From the NCBI RefSeq assembly GCF_900129825.1, contig NZ_FQWZ01000001.1:372001-436000 (forward strand): a stretch of DNA of 64,000 nucleotides, given 5' to 3'. Source of the DNA: Hydrocarboniphaga daqingensis (lineage in GTDB: Bacteria > Pseudomonadota > Gammaproteobacteria > Nevskiales > Nevskiaceae). Within the stretch, counting starts at the first letter, position 1; each line of letters starts with the position of its first letter. This document shows, one piece after another, positions 1 through 9,243 of the stretch. A program made the position numbers and the translations under genes. The notes under the pieces are model-generated. The model searched no databases, was not told where the DNA came from, and saw nothing but the letters and a program-made list of their open reading frames with translations.

Positions 1-411
1 GACGTGACCACTGACGGCATTGTCCGTGCCCGGCACTGCGACGGTGGGAGGCGGCTTGATCACCTCGCGCTGCAGCGAATACAGCTGTCCGATTCGATCG
101 ACGCGCAGCGCGAGTACTTCGCCGGCCGACTCGACGACGATCAAGCAGTTTTGATCACCACTGAGGCCCTGCCCTTCGACCTGCAGACGTCCGTGCAAGT
201 CCAGCACCGATACGATGCGTCCGCGTAGCGCCGCTACGCCCAGTACGAAGCGCGGTGCGCCGGGCACCGCATCAATGCTGGCTTCCGGCACGACTTCGCG
301 AACACAGCCGATGCGCAGTGCAAACGCCTGCTGCGCCACTTCGAAGCCGACCCACCGGCTGATTTCACTGGCTGGCGCCTGACGTCCGACAGAGCTGGAC
401 TGAGCGTGCAT
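1..411 (-). CDS. cheW: Chemotaxis coupling protein CheW, partial (C-terminus beyond left edge)
   Basis: CheW links chemoreceptors to the kinase CheA at the inner face of the membrane. Reading the minus strand from the ATG at 411 gives 137 residues with no stop up to base 1. The translation has the CheW-fold pattern: a strand WVGFEVAQQAFALRIGCV, then a VREVVPEA segment, a GAPRFVLGVAALRGRIVSVLDL segment (residues about 52-73, typical of CheW), and an LIVVESAGEVLALRVDRIG strand. The last part of the domain is outside the window. A sigma-28-type promoter sits 30 to 56 bases upstream of the ATG. In many relatives cheW follows motD and a parA-like gene in the same operon; here a 9-kb iron block lies between motD and cheW, so cheW appears to be transcribed alone. 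Confidence 0.85.
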   Translation of the reverse strand, partial: MHAQSSSVGRQAPASEISRWVGFEVAQQAFALRIGCVREVVPEASIDAVPGAPRFVLGVAALRGRIVSVLDLHGRLQVEGQGLSGDQNCLIVVESAGEVLALRVDRIGQLYSLQREVIKPPPTVAVPGTDNAVSGHV

Positions 412-440
412 GGCATGACCCCGATGGTTCTCTCAGAGGG

Positions 441-467
441 TTAGCGGTCGCAGCGCGCCAATCTTTA
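441..467 (-). promoter_or_regulatory. Sigma-28 (FliA) promoter for cheW
   Basis: On the minus strand TAAAGATT (460-467) is followed by an 11-base spacer and ACCGCTAA (441-448). This compares with the FliA consensus TAAAGTTT-N11-GCCGATAA. The -10 element has two mismatches, but the spacing is exact and matches the other FliA promoters of this window. Confidence 0.6.
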
Positions 468-570
468 GTCCGCCGGTATTTCCGAATCGCCGACGCCGGA
501 CGTTATAGCCCTGAGCAGACGCCAAAGCTGCGTCCGTGAACCAAAACGATCCGTGATACAGGGAGCTGGG

Positions 571-3156
571 ATGAACGTCAGAAAGCAGAAGGCAGCAGCC
601 AGGGTTCGGTCATCGGGGGATGCATCGACCTGGGGCAAGCTGAAGGCAATGTCATGTGTGCCGCTGGTGGTGGGCGCCGAGTTGGCCTTGATGTCCTCGG
701 GGGCGATCGCCGCCGACGCCGAGTTGCAGGTAGCGGCCGCCGACACCCAAGTCGCGAGCCTGGAAGAGATCATCGTCACCGGCACGCGCCGTAGCGGCGG
801 CCTGCAGGCCTCCGAAAGCCCGGCCCCGATCCAGGTGATTGGCGCCGAAGCGCTGTCGGAAACGAGCCGCCCTGACCTGATCTCGTCGATCGCGCAGATC
901 GTGCCGTCGTTCACCGCGCAGGCGTTCGGCGGCGACATGGCCAACCAGACGCTGTCCGCCAAGCTGCGCGGCCTGAGCCCGAACCACGCGCTGGTACTGA
1001 TCAATGGCAAACGCCGCCATACGACGGCCAATCTCGCCGTGTTGGGTGGGCCGTTCCAGGGCGGCGCTGCTGCCGACTTGAACTTCATCCCCGCCGCATC
1101 GATTGCGCGCATCGAAGTGCTGACCGACGGTGCGGCCGCTCAGTACGGCACCGACGCGATCGCCGGCGTGATCAACATCATCCTGAAGAGCGGCTACGAA
1201 GGCGGCAGCGTCGACAGCAACTACGGCAAGTACTTCGACGGCGGTGGCGATAGCATTTCGCACAGCGGCAACATCGGCTTCGGCAGCGGGCCCGAGGCAT
1301 TTGCCAACCTCACGGTCGAAGTTCGCAACAAGCAGCGCAGCAACCGCGGTGGCGCCGATCCGCGCGTCGCGGCCGTCAACAGCACCACGCCCTATCCGAA
1401 CAGCAACGTGACGCTGGTGCGCGGCTATCCGTTCCTGAACAAGATCGTCGGCGACCCGGAAATCAAGACCGTCGTCTCAATGCTCAACGCCGGCTACAAG
1501 CTTGGGTCGGTCGACCTGTACGGCACGGCCAGCGTCGGCACCAAGAAGGCCAACTCGTTCCAGAACTACCGGATGCCCAACCGCGCGTCGTTCACCAAGG
1601 TGACGACCGATAGCGATGGCGACACCACGACCGAGAAAGTCTATCCGTACCCGTTCGGCTTCAGCCCGCGCGAAGCGATCGATGAAACCGACATGGGTTT
1701 CACCGGTGGCGCCCGCGGAACGGCCGGCGAGTGGAACTGGGATCTTGCGACGACCTGGGGTCGCGACGAGGTCGACATCGCCACGATCGATTCGATCAAC
1801 ACGGACTTGTACGCTGACACCGGCGCCTCGCCGACCAGTTTCGATTCGGGCGCCTACATCGCCAGCCAGCTGACCACCAACTTCGACGTCAGCCGCGAGT
1901 ACAACGTCGGCATGGCCGGTCCGATGAACCTCGCTCTTGGTGCGGAAAAGCGCTACGAAACCTACGAATTGGAACAAGGCGACCCGGCATCGACCTATAA
2001 GTCGGGCGCGTCGTCCTTCCCGGGCGTGCAGCCCGGCGACGCCGGCCGCCATAGCCGCCACAACGTCGGCGTCTACGCCGACGTCGCGCTGACGCCGATC
2101 GACAAGATGCTCGTCGATGCGGCGATCCGCTTCGAGGACTACAGCGACTTCGGCAACACGACGATCGGCAAGCTGACGTCGCGCTATGACTTCACGCCGA
2201 ACTTCGCGCTGCGCGGCACCGTCAGCACCGGCTTCCGCGCGCCGACGCTGGCCGAGTCGTACTACACGGCGACCAACGTCGGCCCGAGCAGCGCGTTCGT
2301 GCAGCTGGCGCCGAATGCGCCTGCCGCCTCGCTGCTGGGCCTGGGCGACGGGCTGAAGCCGGAGAAGTCGACCAACCTGAGCTTGGGTGTGGTGATGCAT
2401 CCGACCGACATGCTGACGGTCACCGTGGATGCGTATCAGATCGAAGTGCGTGACCGCGTCGTCGGCTCTGGCTCGCTGTTCAGCCAGTTCGTCGGCGACA
2501 CCAAGGAAGACGGCACTGCGATCTCGGCGGCCATTGCGGCCAATGGCAACGTGCTCGACCCGACCGTGACCACGCGCGGCATCAATCTGTTTGCCAACGG
2601 CCTGACGACGCGCACGCGCGGCGTCGACGTGGTGATGACGCTGCCGCAGACCTATGACTTTGGCCGCGTTGACTACAGCCTGTCGGGCAACGTCAACAAG
2701 ACCAAGGTCACCAAGGTCAACGCCAGCCCGGCCGAACTCGGATCGCAGCCGCTGTACGACAAGACCGCGATCGCCGATCTCGAAACCGCGTCCCCGCAGT
2801 ACCGCGTGAACTTTGTCGCCAGCTGGAGCCGCGACATCTACTCGGTCACCTTGCGTGAAACGCTGTTCGGCAAATCGTCGGCGCAGGAACTCGGCAACGA
2901 CGGCACCTACTACGAGACCAAGGTCGACCCGGCGTTCATCACCGACCTCGAGGTTTCGGTCAAGCCGACCCCGTCGATCACGCTCAGCCTGGGCGCCAAC
3001 AACTTGTTCAATGTCTATCCGGACAAGAAGCGCGCCGATCTGCTGAAGACCTACACCGACACGCTCGACACCTCGGCGGTGACCTTGTATCCGACGTACT
3101 CGCCGTTTGGCTTCAACGGTGGCTACTACTACGGCAAGGTCAGCTATTCGTTCTAA
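571..3156 (+). CDS. TonB-dependent outer-membrane receptor
   Basis: This 861-residue protein is an outer-membrane beta-barrel that imports a ligand using TonB energy. The ATG at 571 was chosen because AGGGAG lies 5 bases before it; a GTG at 553 has no such site. The N-terminus has a basic stretch and a hydrophobic signal ending near residue 48 (SSGAIAAD). A TonB-box-like EEIIVTGTRR follows at about residues 69-78, then a plug domain with the typical LRGLSPNHALVLINGKRRH and QYGTDAIAGVINIILK segments. The barrel ends in aromatic Phe (KVSYSF), as expected for Bam-dependent insertion. There is no STN domain, so it should not signal through FecR. The ligand cannot be deduced. It converges with the STN receptor on the other strand, with a terminator between. 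Confidence 0.9.
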   Translation: MNVRKQKAAARVRSSGDASTWGKLKAMSCVPLVVGAELALMSSGAIAADAELQVAAADTQVASLEEIIVTGTRRSGGLQASESPAPIQVIGAEALSETSRPDLISSIAQIVPSFTAQAFGGDMANQTLSAKLRGLSPNHALVLINGKRRHTTANLAVLGGPFQGGAAADLNFIPAASIARIEVLTDGAAAQYGTDAIAGVINIILKSGYEGGSVDSNYGKYFDGGGDSISHSGNIGFGSGPEAFANLTVEVRNKQRSNRGGADPRVAAVNSTTPYPNSNVTLVRGYPFLNKIVGDPEIKTVVSMLNAGYKLGSVDLYGTASVGTKKANSFQNYRMPNRASFTKVTTDSDGDTTTEKVYPYPFGFSPREAIDETDMGFTGGARGTAGEWNWDLATTWGRDEVDIATIDSINTDLYADTGASPTSFDSGAYIASQLTTNFDVSREYNVGMAGPMNLALGAEKRYETYELEQGDPASTYKSGASSFPGVQPGDAGRHSRHNVGVYADVALTPIDKMLVDAAIRFEDYSDFGNTTIGKLTSRYDFTPNFALRGTVSTGFRAPTLAESYYTATNVGPSSAFVQLAPNAPAASLLGLGDGLKPEKSTNLSLGVVMHPTDMLTVTVDAYQIEVRDRVVGSGSLFSQFVGDTKEDGTAISAAIAANGNVLDPTVTTRGINLFANGLTTRTRGVDVVMTLPQTYDFGRVDYSLSGNVNKTKVTKVNASPAELGSQPLYDKTAIADLETASPQYRVNFVASWSRDIYSVTLRETLFGKSSAQELGNDGTYYETKVDPAFITDLEVSVKPTPSITLSLGANNLFNVYPDKKRADLLKTYTDTLDTSAVTLYPTYSPFGFNGGYYYGKVSYSF

Positions 3157-3176
3157 GCCTGACCGCATCCAGCACG

Positions 3177-3204
3177 CGGCCCGCTTCGGCGGGCCGTTTG
3201 CTTT
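3177..3204 (+). terminator. Rho-independent terminator after the plus-strand receptor
   Basis: An 8-bp perfect stem (CGGCCCGC at 3177-3184 with GCGGGCCG at 3189-3196) closes a TTCG tetraloop and is followed by TTTGCTTT. It lies 20 bases after the receptor stop codon. The opposite strand lacks a T-tract, so it should act on the plus-strand transcript only. Confidence 0.85.
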
Positions 3205-3231
3205 CCGGGGCCGAATCGGCGAAAGCCCGGA

Positions 3232-5898
3232 TCAGTAGGACAAGCCGAGCATCAGGTACACGCTGCGCCCGATGCCGATGTTGTAGACCGCACGGTCTTC
3301 ACCGGGAACGATCGTGCCGAAGTACGGACGATCGAGCAGGTTGTACAAGTTGGCCTGCACGCTGAGCCGCGGACCGAAACGGCTGTCGATGCTGTGACCG
3401 GCATTCAGATTCACCAGCGCGTAGCCACCCACCCGTTCCTGATTCAGCGTATCGCCGTAGCGCGGACCGGTGTACTTGAAGTCGGCGCCAGCAAAGGTGG
3501 TCGCGTGCCGCCACGACAGATCGACGGTCATCATTCGCGACGGCGTCGCTGGTACGTTTCGCCCAGCGCTGTCCACTCGATAAACCCCGCGCTGTTGATC
3601 CGATGACTGATAGTCGGTGTCGAATCGCGACTGATTCAAGGACAGCGTCGAGCCGATTCGCCAGCGCGGCATCGGGTTCCAGTAAAGGGCGGCTTCCATG
3701 CCCAAGGTGCGGATCGCACCGACATTGTCATAGGTGTCGACACCGACCAGATCGGGGTCGGTCAGCTGCAGCCCGAGCACGCGATCGCGATAGTCGATGT
3801 GGTACATCGACAGCGTCACCGCCGTGCGGTCCGAGGTGATACGCAAGCCGAGGTCGATATTGCTGGACGTCTCAGGCTTCAAGTGGTCGTTGAAGCTCGA
3901 CGAGACGAACGCGAGTCTGGGCGTGGCACTGAAGTTCTCCGCATAGTTGGCAAAGACTTCGCGACCCGCGGCGATGGTCCAGGTCAGTCCGATTTGCGGC
4001 TGCAGGTAGTCGCGGTCGGTCTTGCTGCGTTGCTGCTGCTGTTCGGCGTTGAACGCCGCATTGTTCAAGTAACCGCTGGCGACGCGGTCCACGTACAGAC
4101 TCTTGCTGCCGATCTGCAGCGTCAGCAGATTGTCGATCAACCGAATGCTGTCCTTGGCGTAGAGCTGATAGACCTGGGTCTCGACGTGTCGGTCGTAGAA
4201 CAGCGTCACCGCCGGCTGATCGTCATACAGCTGGCCATCGGCACCCATTCGATAAAGCGGACGACGCTGACTGAAGTCATAGTGCTGAAGCCAGCCGCCG
4301 AGGCTCAACTGATGACGCGCGCCGAAACCTTTCTGCAGGTTCAGCGTCAGGCCACGGCGCTCGCCCGACAGCGATTCGCGACGACCCGAAGGGCGATCAT
4401 CGTCGGGCGGCTGGACATCGCGGCGATCCGGATTGCCGGCCAAGGCTTGACCGTAGGCGGTACTCGCGGCTTCCGGCGTCACGCCAGCGACCCCATAGCC
4501 CCGCTTGAATTCGATGTACGGCTGCAACTGCAGCGACGTGTCCGGCGCGAGCTGCCATTCCGTTCCCAGCGTCAGCAGATGGTCGGTCCGACCGTTGCGC
4601 CAGTAATCGTAGTAGCGAGCGTCTCGTGCCGGATCGCCGCTGAGGCGCTGCGCGTAGACCAGGTTGGCGCTGCCATCGAAGTTGTAACTGCCGACATCGT
4701 GATCATCGCGATCGCCGTAGAGCCAGCCGAAAGTCACCCGGCCGGTATCGAATGCCTGGACCGCTTTGAACTGTGCGCGATGGCTGCTCATCGTCGCCAG
4801 CGGATTTTGAGCTTGCACCGCGTGGAGTCTTGAGCCGCTGAGCATCGCGATCGGGCCATCGGACCACAGCGGTGCGCTGTCGACCCGCGCGAACACGCGA
4901 CGCGCTTGGTCGCTGCCGACACTGACACTGCTGTTGTGATGCCAGACACCGAGGGGATCGCTGCTGCGATAGCGCAGCGAGCCGCCGAGCGCATGAAATG
5001 ACGGCGTATCCACGTCGGCTGAACCTTGCGCCACCTGCAGTCGTTCCAGGTTCTCTGAGTCGATATAGCGATTCGGCGGCGTGTCGTCGCGCGTGTCCGC
5101 GGTTTCTTCCAGCGGCACGCCGTCGAGCGTGATCGCCAGCTGGTCGGCAGCGAAACCCCGGATGCGCACGCTGGTGCCGAACTCGTAAAGCCCATAAGGA
5201 TCGGTGGTCTGCGTGTCGACACCGGGCAGCAGATTGAGGAAAGACTGCGGTGCAAAGCCGGAAACTTGGTTGCTGAAGCGAGGTTCGAGCAATGCATTGG
5301 CGGCGCGGACCTCGCCGGCACCGAACACCGAAATCGTTTGCAATTGAACCGGCACATCGCTGGCGGCCGGCGGTTCGCCGCAGGCCGCGCCCTCGCAGCG
5401 GTCGCGAGCGAGCACGGGCGGCATGCTTCGCAGCGACGGCGTATCGCGCGGGGACAGCACCAGCGTGCCGTCACCGATCAATCGATATTGCAGCGCCGCG
5501 TCGCCGAGCAAGCGATCCAATGCCTGCTGCAGGCTGTAGAGACCGCGCAACGCCGGTGCCGGACGCGAAGCGACGCTCGCCGCCGGCGCGACAATCTGCA
5601 CGCGCGCCTGTTGCGACAGCAGATTCAGCGAAGGGCCGAGTGATTGAGCCGGGATATCGAGTTGCAGCGGCGCTTGTAGATCAGCCGCGGCGACACTGCT
5701 GGCCGCGAGCCAATAGCCGCTCAGCGCAGCGACACACGCTGCCGTGCGCGCACGACGGGGCCGCCGCAGTCCTGCGTCAGCGTGCAAGCGCCGACCAATG
5801 GCTCTGGGCGGTCGCGCTGACGATGCCGAAACTTCCGTTCGATTTTGCTGCCCGCCGCATGGCGCAATGCCCTGACTCCGATGAATCCCTCGGAGCAA
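3232..5898 (-). CDS. TonB-dependent receptor with N-terminal STN signalling domain (FecA type)
   Basis: This 888-residue outer-membrane receptor is of the transducer class. A hydrophobic signal (about 53-71, ending SSVAAAD) comes after an unusually long Arg-rich N-terminus, so the true start may lie further in. An STN (secretin/TonB short N-terminal) domain spans about residues 76-148, with the typical LDIPAQSLGPSLNLLSQQA pattern. The plug follows (VQLQTISVFGAGEV, then GTSVRIRGFAADQLAITLDG), then the barrel. The STN domain of FecA-type receptors contacts FecR in the periplasm to activate a FecI-type sigma factor. Genes for both partners lie at the head of this gene group, which fits a cell-surface signalling system. 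The last residue is Tyr rather than the usual Phe. The ligand is unknown. Confidence 0.9.
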   Translation of the reverse strand: MLRGIHRSQGIAPCGGQQNRTEVSASSARPPRAIGRRLHADAGLRRPRRARTAACVAALSGYWLAASSVAAADLQAPLQLDIPAQSLGPSLNLLSQQARVQIVAPAASVASRPAPALRGLYSLQQALDRLLGDAALQYRLIGDGTLVLSPRDTPSLRSMPPVLARDRCEGAACGEPPAASDVPVQLQTISVFGAGEVRAANALLEPRFSNQVSGFAPQSFLNLLPGVDTQTTDPYGLYEFGTSVRIRGFAADQLAITLDGVPLEETADTRDDTPPNRYIDSENLERLQVAQGSADVDTPSFHALGGSLRYRSSDPLGVWHHNSSVSVGSDQARRVFARVDSAPLWSDGPIAMLSGSRLHAVQAQNPLATMSSHRAQFKAVQAFDTGRVTFGWLYGDRDDHDVGSYNFDGSANLVYAQRLSGDPARDARYYDYWRNGRTDHLLTLGTEWQLAPDTSLQLQPYIEFKRGYGVAGVTPEAASTAYGQALAGNPDRRDVQPPDDDRPSGRRESLSGERRGLTLNLQKGFGARHQLSLGGWLQHYDFSQRRPLYRMGADGQLYDDQPAVTLFYDRHVETQVYQLYAKDSIRLIDNLLTLQIGSKSLYVDRVASGYLNNAAFNAEQQQQRSKTDRDYLQPQIGLTWTIAAGREVFANYAENFSATPRLAFVSSSFNDHLKPETSSNIDLGLRITSDRTAVTLSMYHIDYRDRVLGLQLTDPDLVGVDTYDNVGAIRTLGMEAALYWNPMPRWRIGSTLSLNQSRFDTDYQSSDQQRGVYRVDSAGRNVPATPSRMMTVDLSWRHATTFAGADFKYTGPRYGDTLNQERVGGYALVNLNAGHSIDSRFGPRLSVQANLYNLLDRPYFGTIVPGEDRAVYNIGIGRSVYLMLGLSY

Positions 5899-5926
5899 GA
5901 AGCGTGCAGACGACAGCCGCCGGCGC

Positions 5927-6349
5927 TTACTTTCGCAGCGGCTTGACCTCGGCGGCGGTCAGCGTGTCGGTGTAGGCGTTGCCGAAGTGTGTACGCAAGT
6001 AATTGACGACGGCAGCGACCTGCTCGTCGTCCAGTCCGTGACCGAACGGCGGCATCGCACCCTGCCCGTTGACGACCAGCAAGGCCGGATACAGCTTGGC
6101 AGCAAGCCGGGGATTGCGAGCCAGCGCCGGATACTGACCCGCACCGCTGGCACCCGCGGCATCCGGCATATGGCAGCCCTGGCAGATGTTCTGATACAGC
6201 GACTCGCCATCGCGCTGGTCGAACGTATAGCCGCGGCTGAAAGAGACATCGCCCGCCTCGGCAGCGGAGCCGGCCATGCCCAGCATCAGTACGGCAGCCA
6301 GCGCCCGCTGCCGGCGGCGGAATCGCAACGAAACAGAATCGGTATTCAT
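5927..6349 (-). CDS. Periplasmic c-type cytochrome
   Basis: This 140-residue secreted cytochrome c has one haem site. A Sec signal (residues about 12-32, LAAVLMLGMAGSAAEAGD) precedes the haem-binding motif CQGCH (Cys56, Cys59, His60). The likely axial Met is Met99 in GQGAMPPFG, typical of class I cytochromes that accept electrons from periplasmic dehydrogenases. The start at 6349 gives a proper signal peptide; the longer open frame upstream overlaps the amine oxidase and is spurious. It lies 34 bases after the amine oxidase and 28 bases before the STN receptor, so the three are probably one transcript. By inference it takes electrons from the amine oxidase, which would then act as a dehydrogenase. 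Confidence 0.88.
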   Translation of the reverse strand: MNTDSVSLRFRRRQRALAAVLMLGMAGSAAEAGDVSFSRGYTFDQRDGESLYQNICQGCHMPDAAGASGAGQYPALARNPRLAAKLYPALLVVNGQGAMPPFGHGLDDEQVAAVVNYLRTHFGNAYTDTLTAAEVKPLRK

Positions 6350-6383
6350 CGTCGAACTCGGTAGGCGTTGGAAGCAGCGCATA

Positions 6384-7988
6384 TCAGCGGCTGTGGACAT
6401 GCTGATGCAGCCGTTCGATGGCATTGAGCGACGACAGCAGTGCGCCTTCCTGCCAAGCCGGAATGTACGAGGCGTGCTCGCCGGCGAGCATGATGCGACC
6501 GTCCATCGCGCACAGGTTGTCGTAATGCGCAGCACGCGTCTCATCGGTCCAGGCGCCGGCGCAGCCCAGCGTCCACGGCACGCGATGCCAGCCGACCGCG
6601 ATGCCGTTGTCGAACTCGGCCGTGTATTGCGGGTGGATCTTCGCGCCGTATTCGACTGCTTTGCGGACGCGCTCGGCGGGCGGCAGCGACGTGAACTCGT
6701 ATGCATTCGGGCCGAACATGTAGCCACCCAGCAACACACCCTTGCCGCTGCCGTGATAGTTCGAGTTGGGATAGCTGATGATGCGAATCGGCATGTCGGT
6801 GTACGTGTTACCACCGTAGATATGCTCGTCCTGCTCCCAGAAGCGGCGCTTGAACTGGAGGCCGATCTTGACCGATGCCTCGTACGGCACCGCACGGATC
6901 GCGGCCTGCATCTTCGGTCCGACCTGCGTCGGAATCTGGCCGAGCACCGACAACGGAATCGTGCACAGACAGTAGTCGGCCGTGGCCTGCATCGGCGCAC
7001 CACCGGCCTTGGTGTCGACGTAGGTCACCGTGACCTTCTTGTCGTTCTGGTCGATCCGCGTGACCTTGCTGTTGTAGCGCACCAGATCGCCGATCTGGCG
7101 TTGAAACGCCTTGGCGATCATGTCCATGCCGCCGACCGGCTGGAACAGCGTGGTCTGGAATTCGATCTGCTGGCCGATCGACATGTGATGCCACAGACCG
7201 GACTGCAGCACGTCGCCAACGGCCATCGGCTGCGACGGCACTGGCGCTGCGCCGATACCACCGCCTGGCGACTTGGCATAACCACGCCGTTCGCTGGTGC
7301 CGACATTGGCGGTGTAGCGATAGTCCTTGTCGAGCGCACCCCAGTCGCGCAGCGCTTGCAGCAGCTTCTCGGCATCTTCCGGGCTGACCGCTTGATTCAG
7401 CTGATTCTGGCTGGTGGCCTTGGCCAGCAGTTCGGCAACGTGCCCGGTGAAATCGGCGGCGATTTCGCGATAGCGCTGCGGCTTGCCGCCGAAGGCCTGG
7501 GTCGAATGCACGTAGGCGTTGTAGTTGACCTGCACGAACGGCTCGAGCTGCACACCGAACAGCTTGCAGTATTCGAGCACGGCGCGATGGTGATACGGGA
7601 TGCGCCACGGACCCGGGTTGATATACAGCCCCGGATCGAAACCGCAGGTCTGCGTCGCGCCACCGAGTTCGGTGTATTCGTCGCCACCGCGCAGCGTCCA
7701 GCAACGGCCGCCGACGCGGTCGTTGTATTCGAGCACCTGCACCTTGTAGCCGGCCTTGCGCAACTCGAAGGCGGCCACCGCACCCGCGTGGCCAGCGCCG
7801 AGAATCAGCACCGACTTGTTCTTGGCGCCGCCGTCGAGCTTGATCGGCCCCTTGTAGGTGGATTCGTTGACCAGGCCCATGCTGGCCATGGCGCGGTAGC
7901 TGGCACTGCTGCCCGCGACCAGGCCGATCATGGCCAGCAGGTCGCGACGGCTGATCGAGCCGGCAGGGTTGAGGCTTGGATCGTTCAT
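6384..7988 (-). CDS. Tat-exported FAD-dependent amine oxidase / dehydrogenase
   Basis: This 534-residue flavoprotein of the monoamine-oxidase/L-amino-acid-oxidase superfamily would oxidise a C-N bond of an amine or amino acid. The start at 7988 puts a twin-arginine motif (SISRRDLLAMIG, residues 11-22) and a short hydrophobic segment at the N-terminus, indicating folded export by Tat. The FAD dinucleotide motif GAGHAG (64-69) is followed by Glu87 and DRVGGR (90-95). A C-terminal GEHASYIPAWQEGAL motif is the usual second FAD contact. A longer frame reaching 8123 lacks the Tat signal at its N-terminus and is less likely. The substrate is unknown. Its neighbours (cytochrome c, STN receptor, FecR and ECF sigma factor) suggest it works on a ligand that this system senses or imports. 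Confidence 0.85.
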   Translation of the reverse strand: MNDPSLNPAGSISRRDLLAMIGLVAGSSASYRAMASMGLVNESTYKGPIKLDGGAKNKSVLILGAGHAGAVAAFELRKAGYKVQVLEYNDRVGGRCWTLRGGDEYTELGGATQTCGFDPGLYINPGPWRIPYHHRAVLEYCKLFGVQLEPFVQVNYNAYVHSTQAFGGKPQRYREIAADFTGHVAELLAKATSQNQLNQAVSPEDAEKLLQALRDWGALDKDYRYTANVGTSERRGYAKSPGGGIGAAPVPSQPMAVGDVLQSGLWHHMSIGQQIEFQTTLFQPVGGMDMIAKAFQRQIGDLVRYNSKVTRIDQNDKKVTVTYVDTKAGGAPMQATADYCLCTIPLSVLGQIPTQVGPKMQAAIRAVPYEASVKIGLQFKRRFWEQDEHIYGGNTYTDMPIRIISYPNSNYHGSGKGVLLGGYMFGPNAYEFTSLPPAERVRKAVEYGAKIHPQYTAEFDNGIAVGWHRVPWTLGCAGAWTDETRAAHYDNLCAMDGRIMLAGEHASYIPAWQEGALLSSLNAIERLHQHVHSR

Positions 7989-8182
7989 GAGGTCCCGTTT
8001 GCGGATGGCCGGTGAGGCGGGCGACGTGCAGCGCACGTCTTGGGTATAGAACGATTCAGTACGCCGATTCGGAAATCGATCGGTCAGACGATCGTTCAAC
8101 GATAGTGTGGCGCTGCCGGACACCGGGCCGCATGGGGGATTTCCGGTCAGCGCGGGCCCGCCCGGGGGCCGTGCAACGGGCG

Positions 8183-9211
8183 TCAGCGGGAGCGCGCGCT
8201 CAGCAACATCCGGCCTTGGCCGTCACGCTCGGCACGCACCGGGAAAGCCGCTTCGATCGCCTCGACCCAGTCGGCTTCGCGGCCCTGGATCACGGTGCCG
8301 GTGTAGCGAAGCTCGGCCAGCGAGGCGTCGGCCAGCACGATCGGCTGGGCCGCATAGCGATTCACATTGTCGACGACGCGGGCCAGGCTTTCGTCGATGA
8401 AGGCCATGCTGCCGCTGCGCCACGACAGCGCTTGTTGCGTATCGCTGGGTCGCAACGACCAGTCGAGCGGCGTCTGCGATCCGGCGACGACTTGATGCCC
8501 GGCCTGCACGCGCAGCTTGCGCAGCGAATCAGCGTCGGTCACGTGGGGCTCGGCTTCGCGCACGTCGACGGTACCGTGGACCACGGCCACCTCGACCTGC
8601 TTGCCGGTGCGGCGGATGTTGAACGCGGTGCCGACGGCCGTAACGCGGTAGGCGCCGACCTGCACGACGAACGGGCGCTGTGGGTTGGGCGCCACTTCGA
8701 AATAGGCTTCACCAGCGTCGAGCTGCAACTGCCGCCGCTGACCGCTGTACCGCACGACGACGCTCGACAGGCCGCCGAGCGCGACATGCGAGCCGTCGTC
8801 GAGCGCGACGTCGCGCTGCTGACCGCGCTGCGTGGCATAGGTGACGGCTGCAGCGGCGCGCTCGTCGGACCGGTATTGCCAGATGCCGACACCGACCAGC
8901 AGGCTCGCCGCTGCTGCCAGTACCGGGCGCCAAGCCCGAAACTGAAGGCGCGACGGCCTGAGACGAGGCGCATCGGACGGCGACGGCGCCAGCAGTTCGC
9001 GCGTCAGTTCGGCGCGCGCATCGGCGTCGAGCGTGGCCAAGCGGCCACCGAGTTGGTCGATGGCCTCAAACGCTTGCAGATTCGCCGGATCGGCCTGGCA
9101 CCAGTCGAGCCACTGGCTGATCTCTTCGGGCGATACGTCGGCCTCGCGCAGCCGCACCCACCACAGCCCGGCTTGTTCGGCGCGGGTGTCGGGTTCCAGA
9201 GCGGTGGTCAT
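8183..9211 (-). CDS. FecR-family anti-sigma / signal transducer
   Basis: This 342-residue single-pass inner-membrane protein relays the signal from an STN receptor to a FecI-type sigma factor. The cytoplasmic N-terminus has the FecR-associated DUF4880 pattern (WWVRLREADVSPEEISQWLDW, about 17-37). One transmembrane helix lies at about 95-113 (VLAAAASLLVGVGIW). The periplasmic FecR domain follows (RGQQRDVALDDGSHVALGG), and a C-terminal STN-like part (SLARVVDNVNRYA and WVEAIEAAFPV) ends the protein. The ATG at 9211 gives a normal family N-terminus, but its ribosome site is weak and a start a few codons upstream is possible. The gene begins 32 bases after the sigma-factor stop. A gap of about 195 bases to the amine oxidase leaves room for a promoter. 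Confidence 0.88.
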   Translation of the reverse strand: MTTALEPDTRAEQAGLWWVRLREADVSPEEISQWLDWCQADPANLQAFEAIDQLGGRLATLDADARAELTRELLAPSPSDAPRLRPSRLQFRAWRPVLAAAASLLVGVGIWQYRSDERAAAAVTYATQRGQQRDVALDDGSHVALGGLSSVVVRYSGQRRQLQLDAGEAYFEVAPNPQRPFVVQVGAYRVTAVGTAFNIRRTGKQVEVAVVHGTVDVREAEPHVTDADSLRKLRVQAGHQVVAGSQTPLDWSLRPSDTQQALSWRSGSMAFIDESLARVVDNVNRYAAQPIVLADASLAELRYTGTVIQGREADWVEAIEAAFPVRAERDGQGRMLLSARSR

Positions 9212-9243
9212 CGGCTGCTTCACGCCGCGAATTGTCACGCATT

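Noticed and set aside
553-570. GTG at 553 as the start of the first receptor
   Set aside because: The ATG at 571 has AGGGAG at the right distance and begins a normal signal peptide.
1477-3168. A 563-codon minus-strand frame opposite the first TonB-dependent receptor
   Set aside because: It is Arg/Asp/Val-rich without motifs, while the opposite strand encodes a complete receptor with signal peptide and terminal Phe.
5927-7003. A 358-codon frame containing the cytochrome c
   Set aside because: The upstream two thirds overlap the amine oxidase in another frame and are Arg/Ser-rich. The signal peptide and haem motif start only at 6349.
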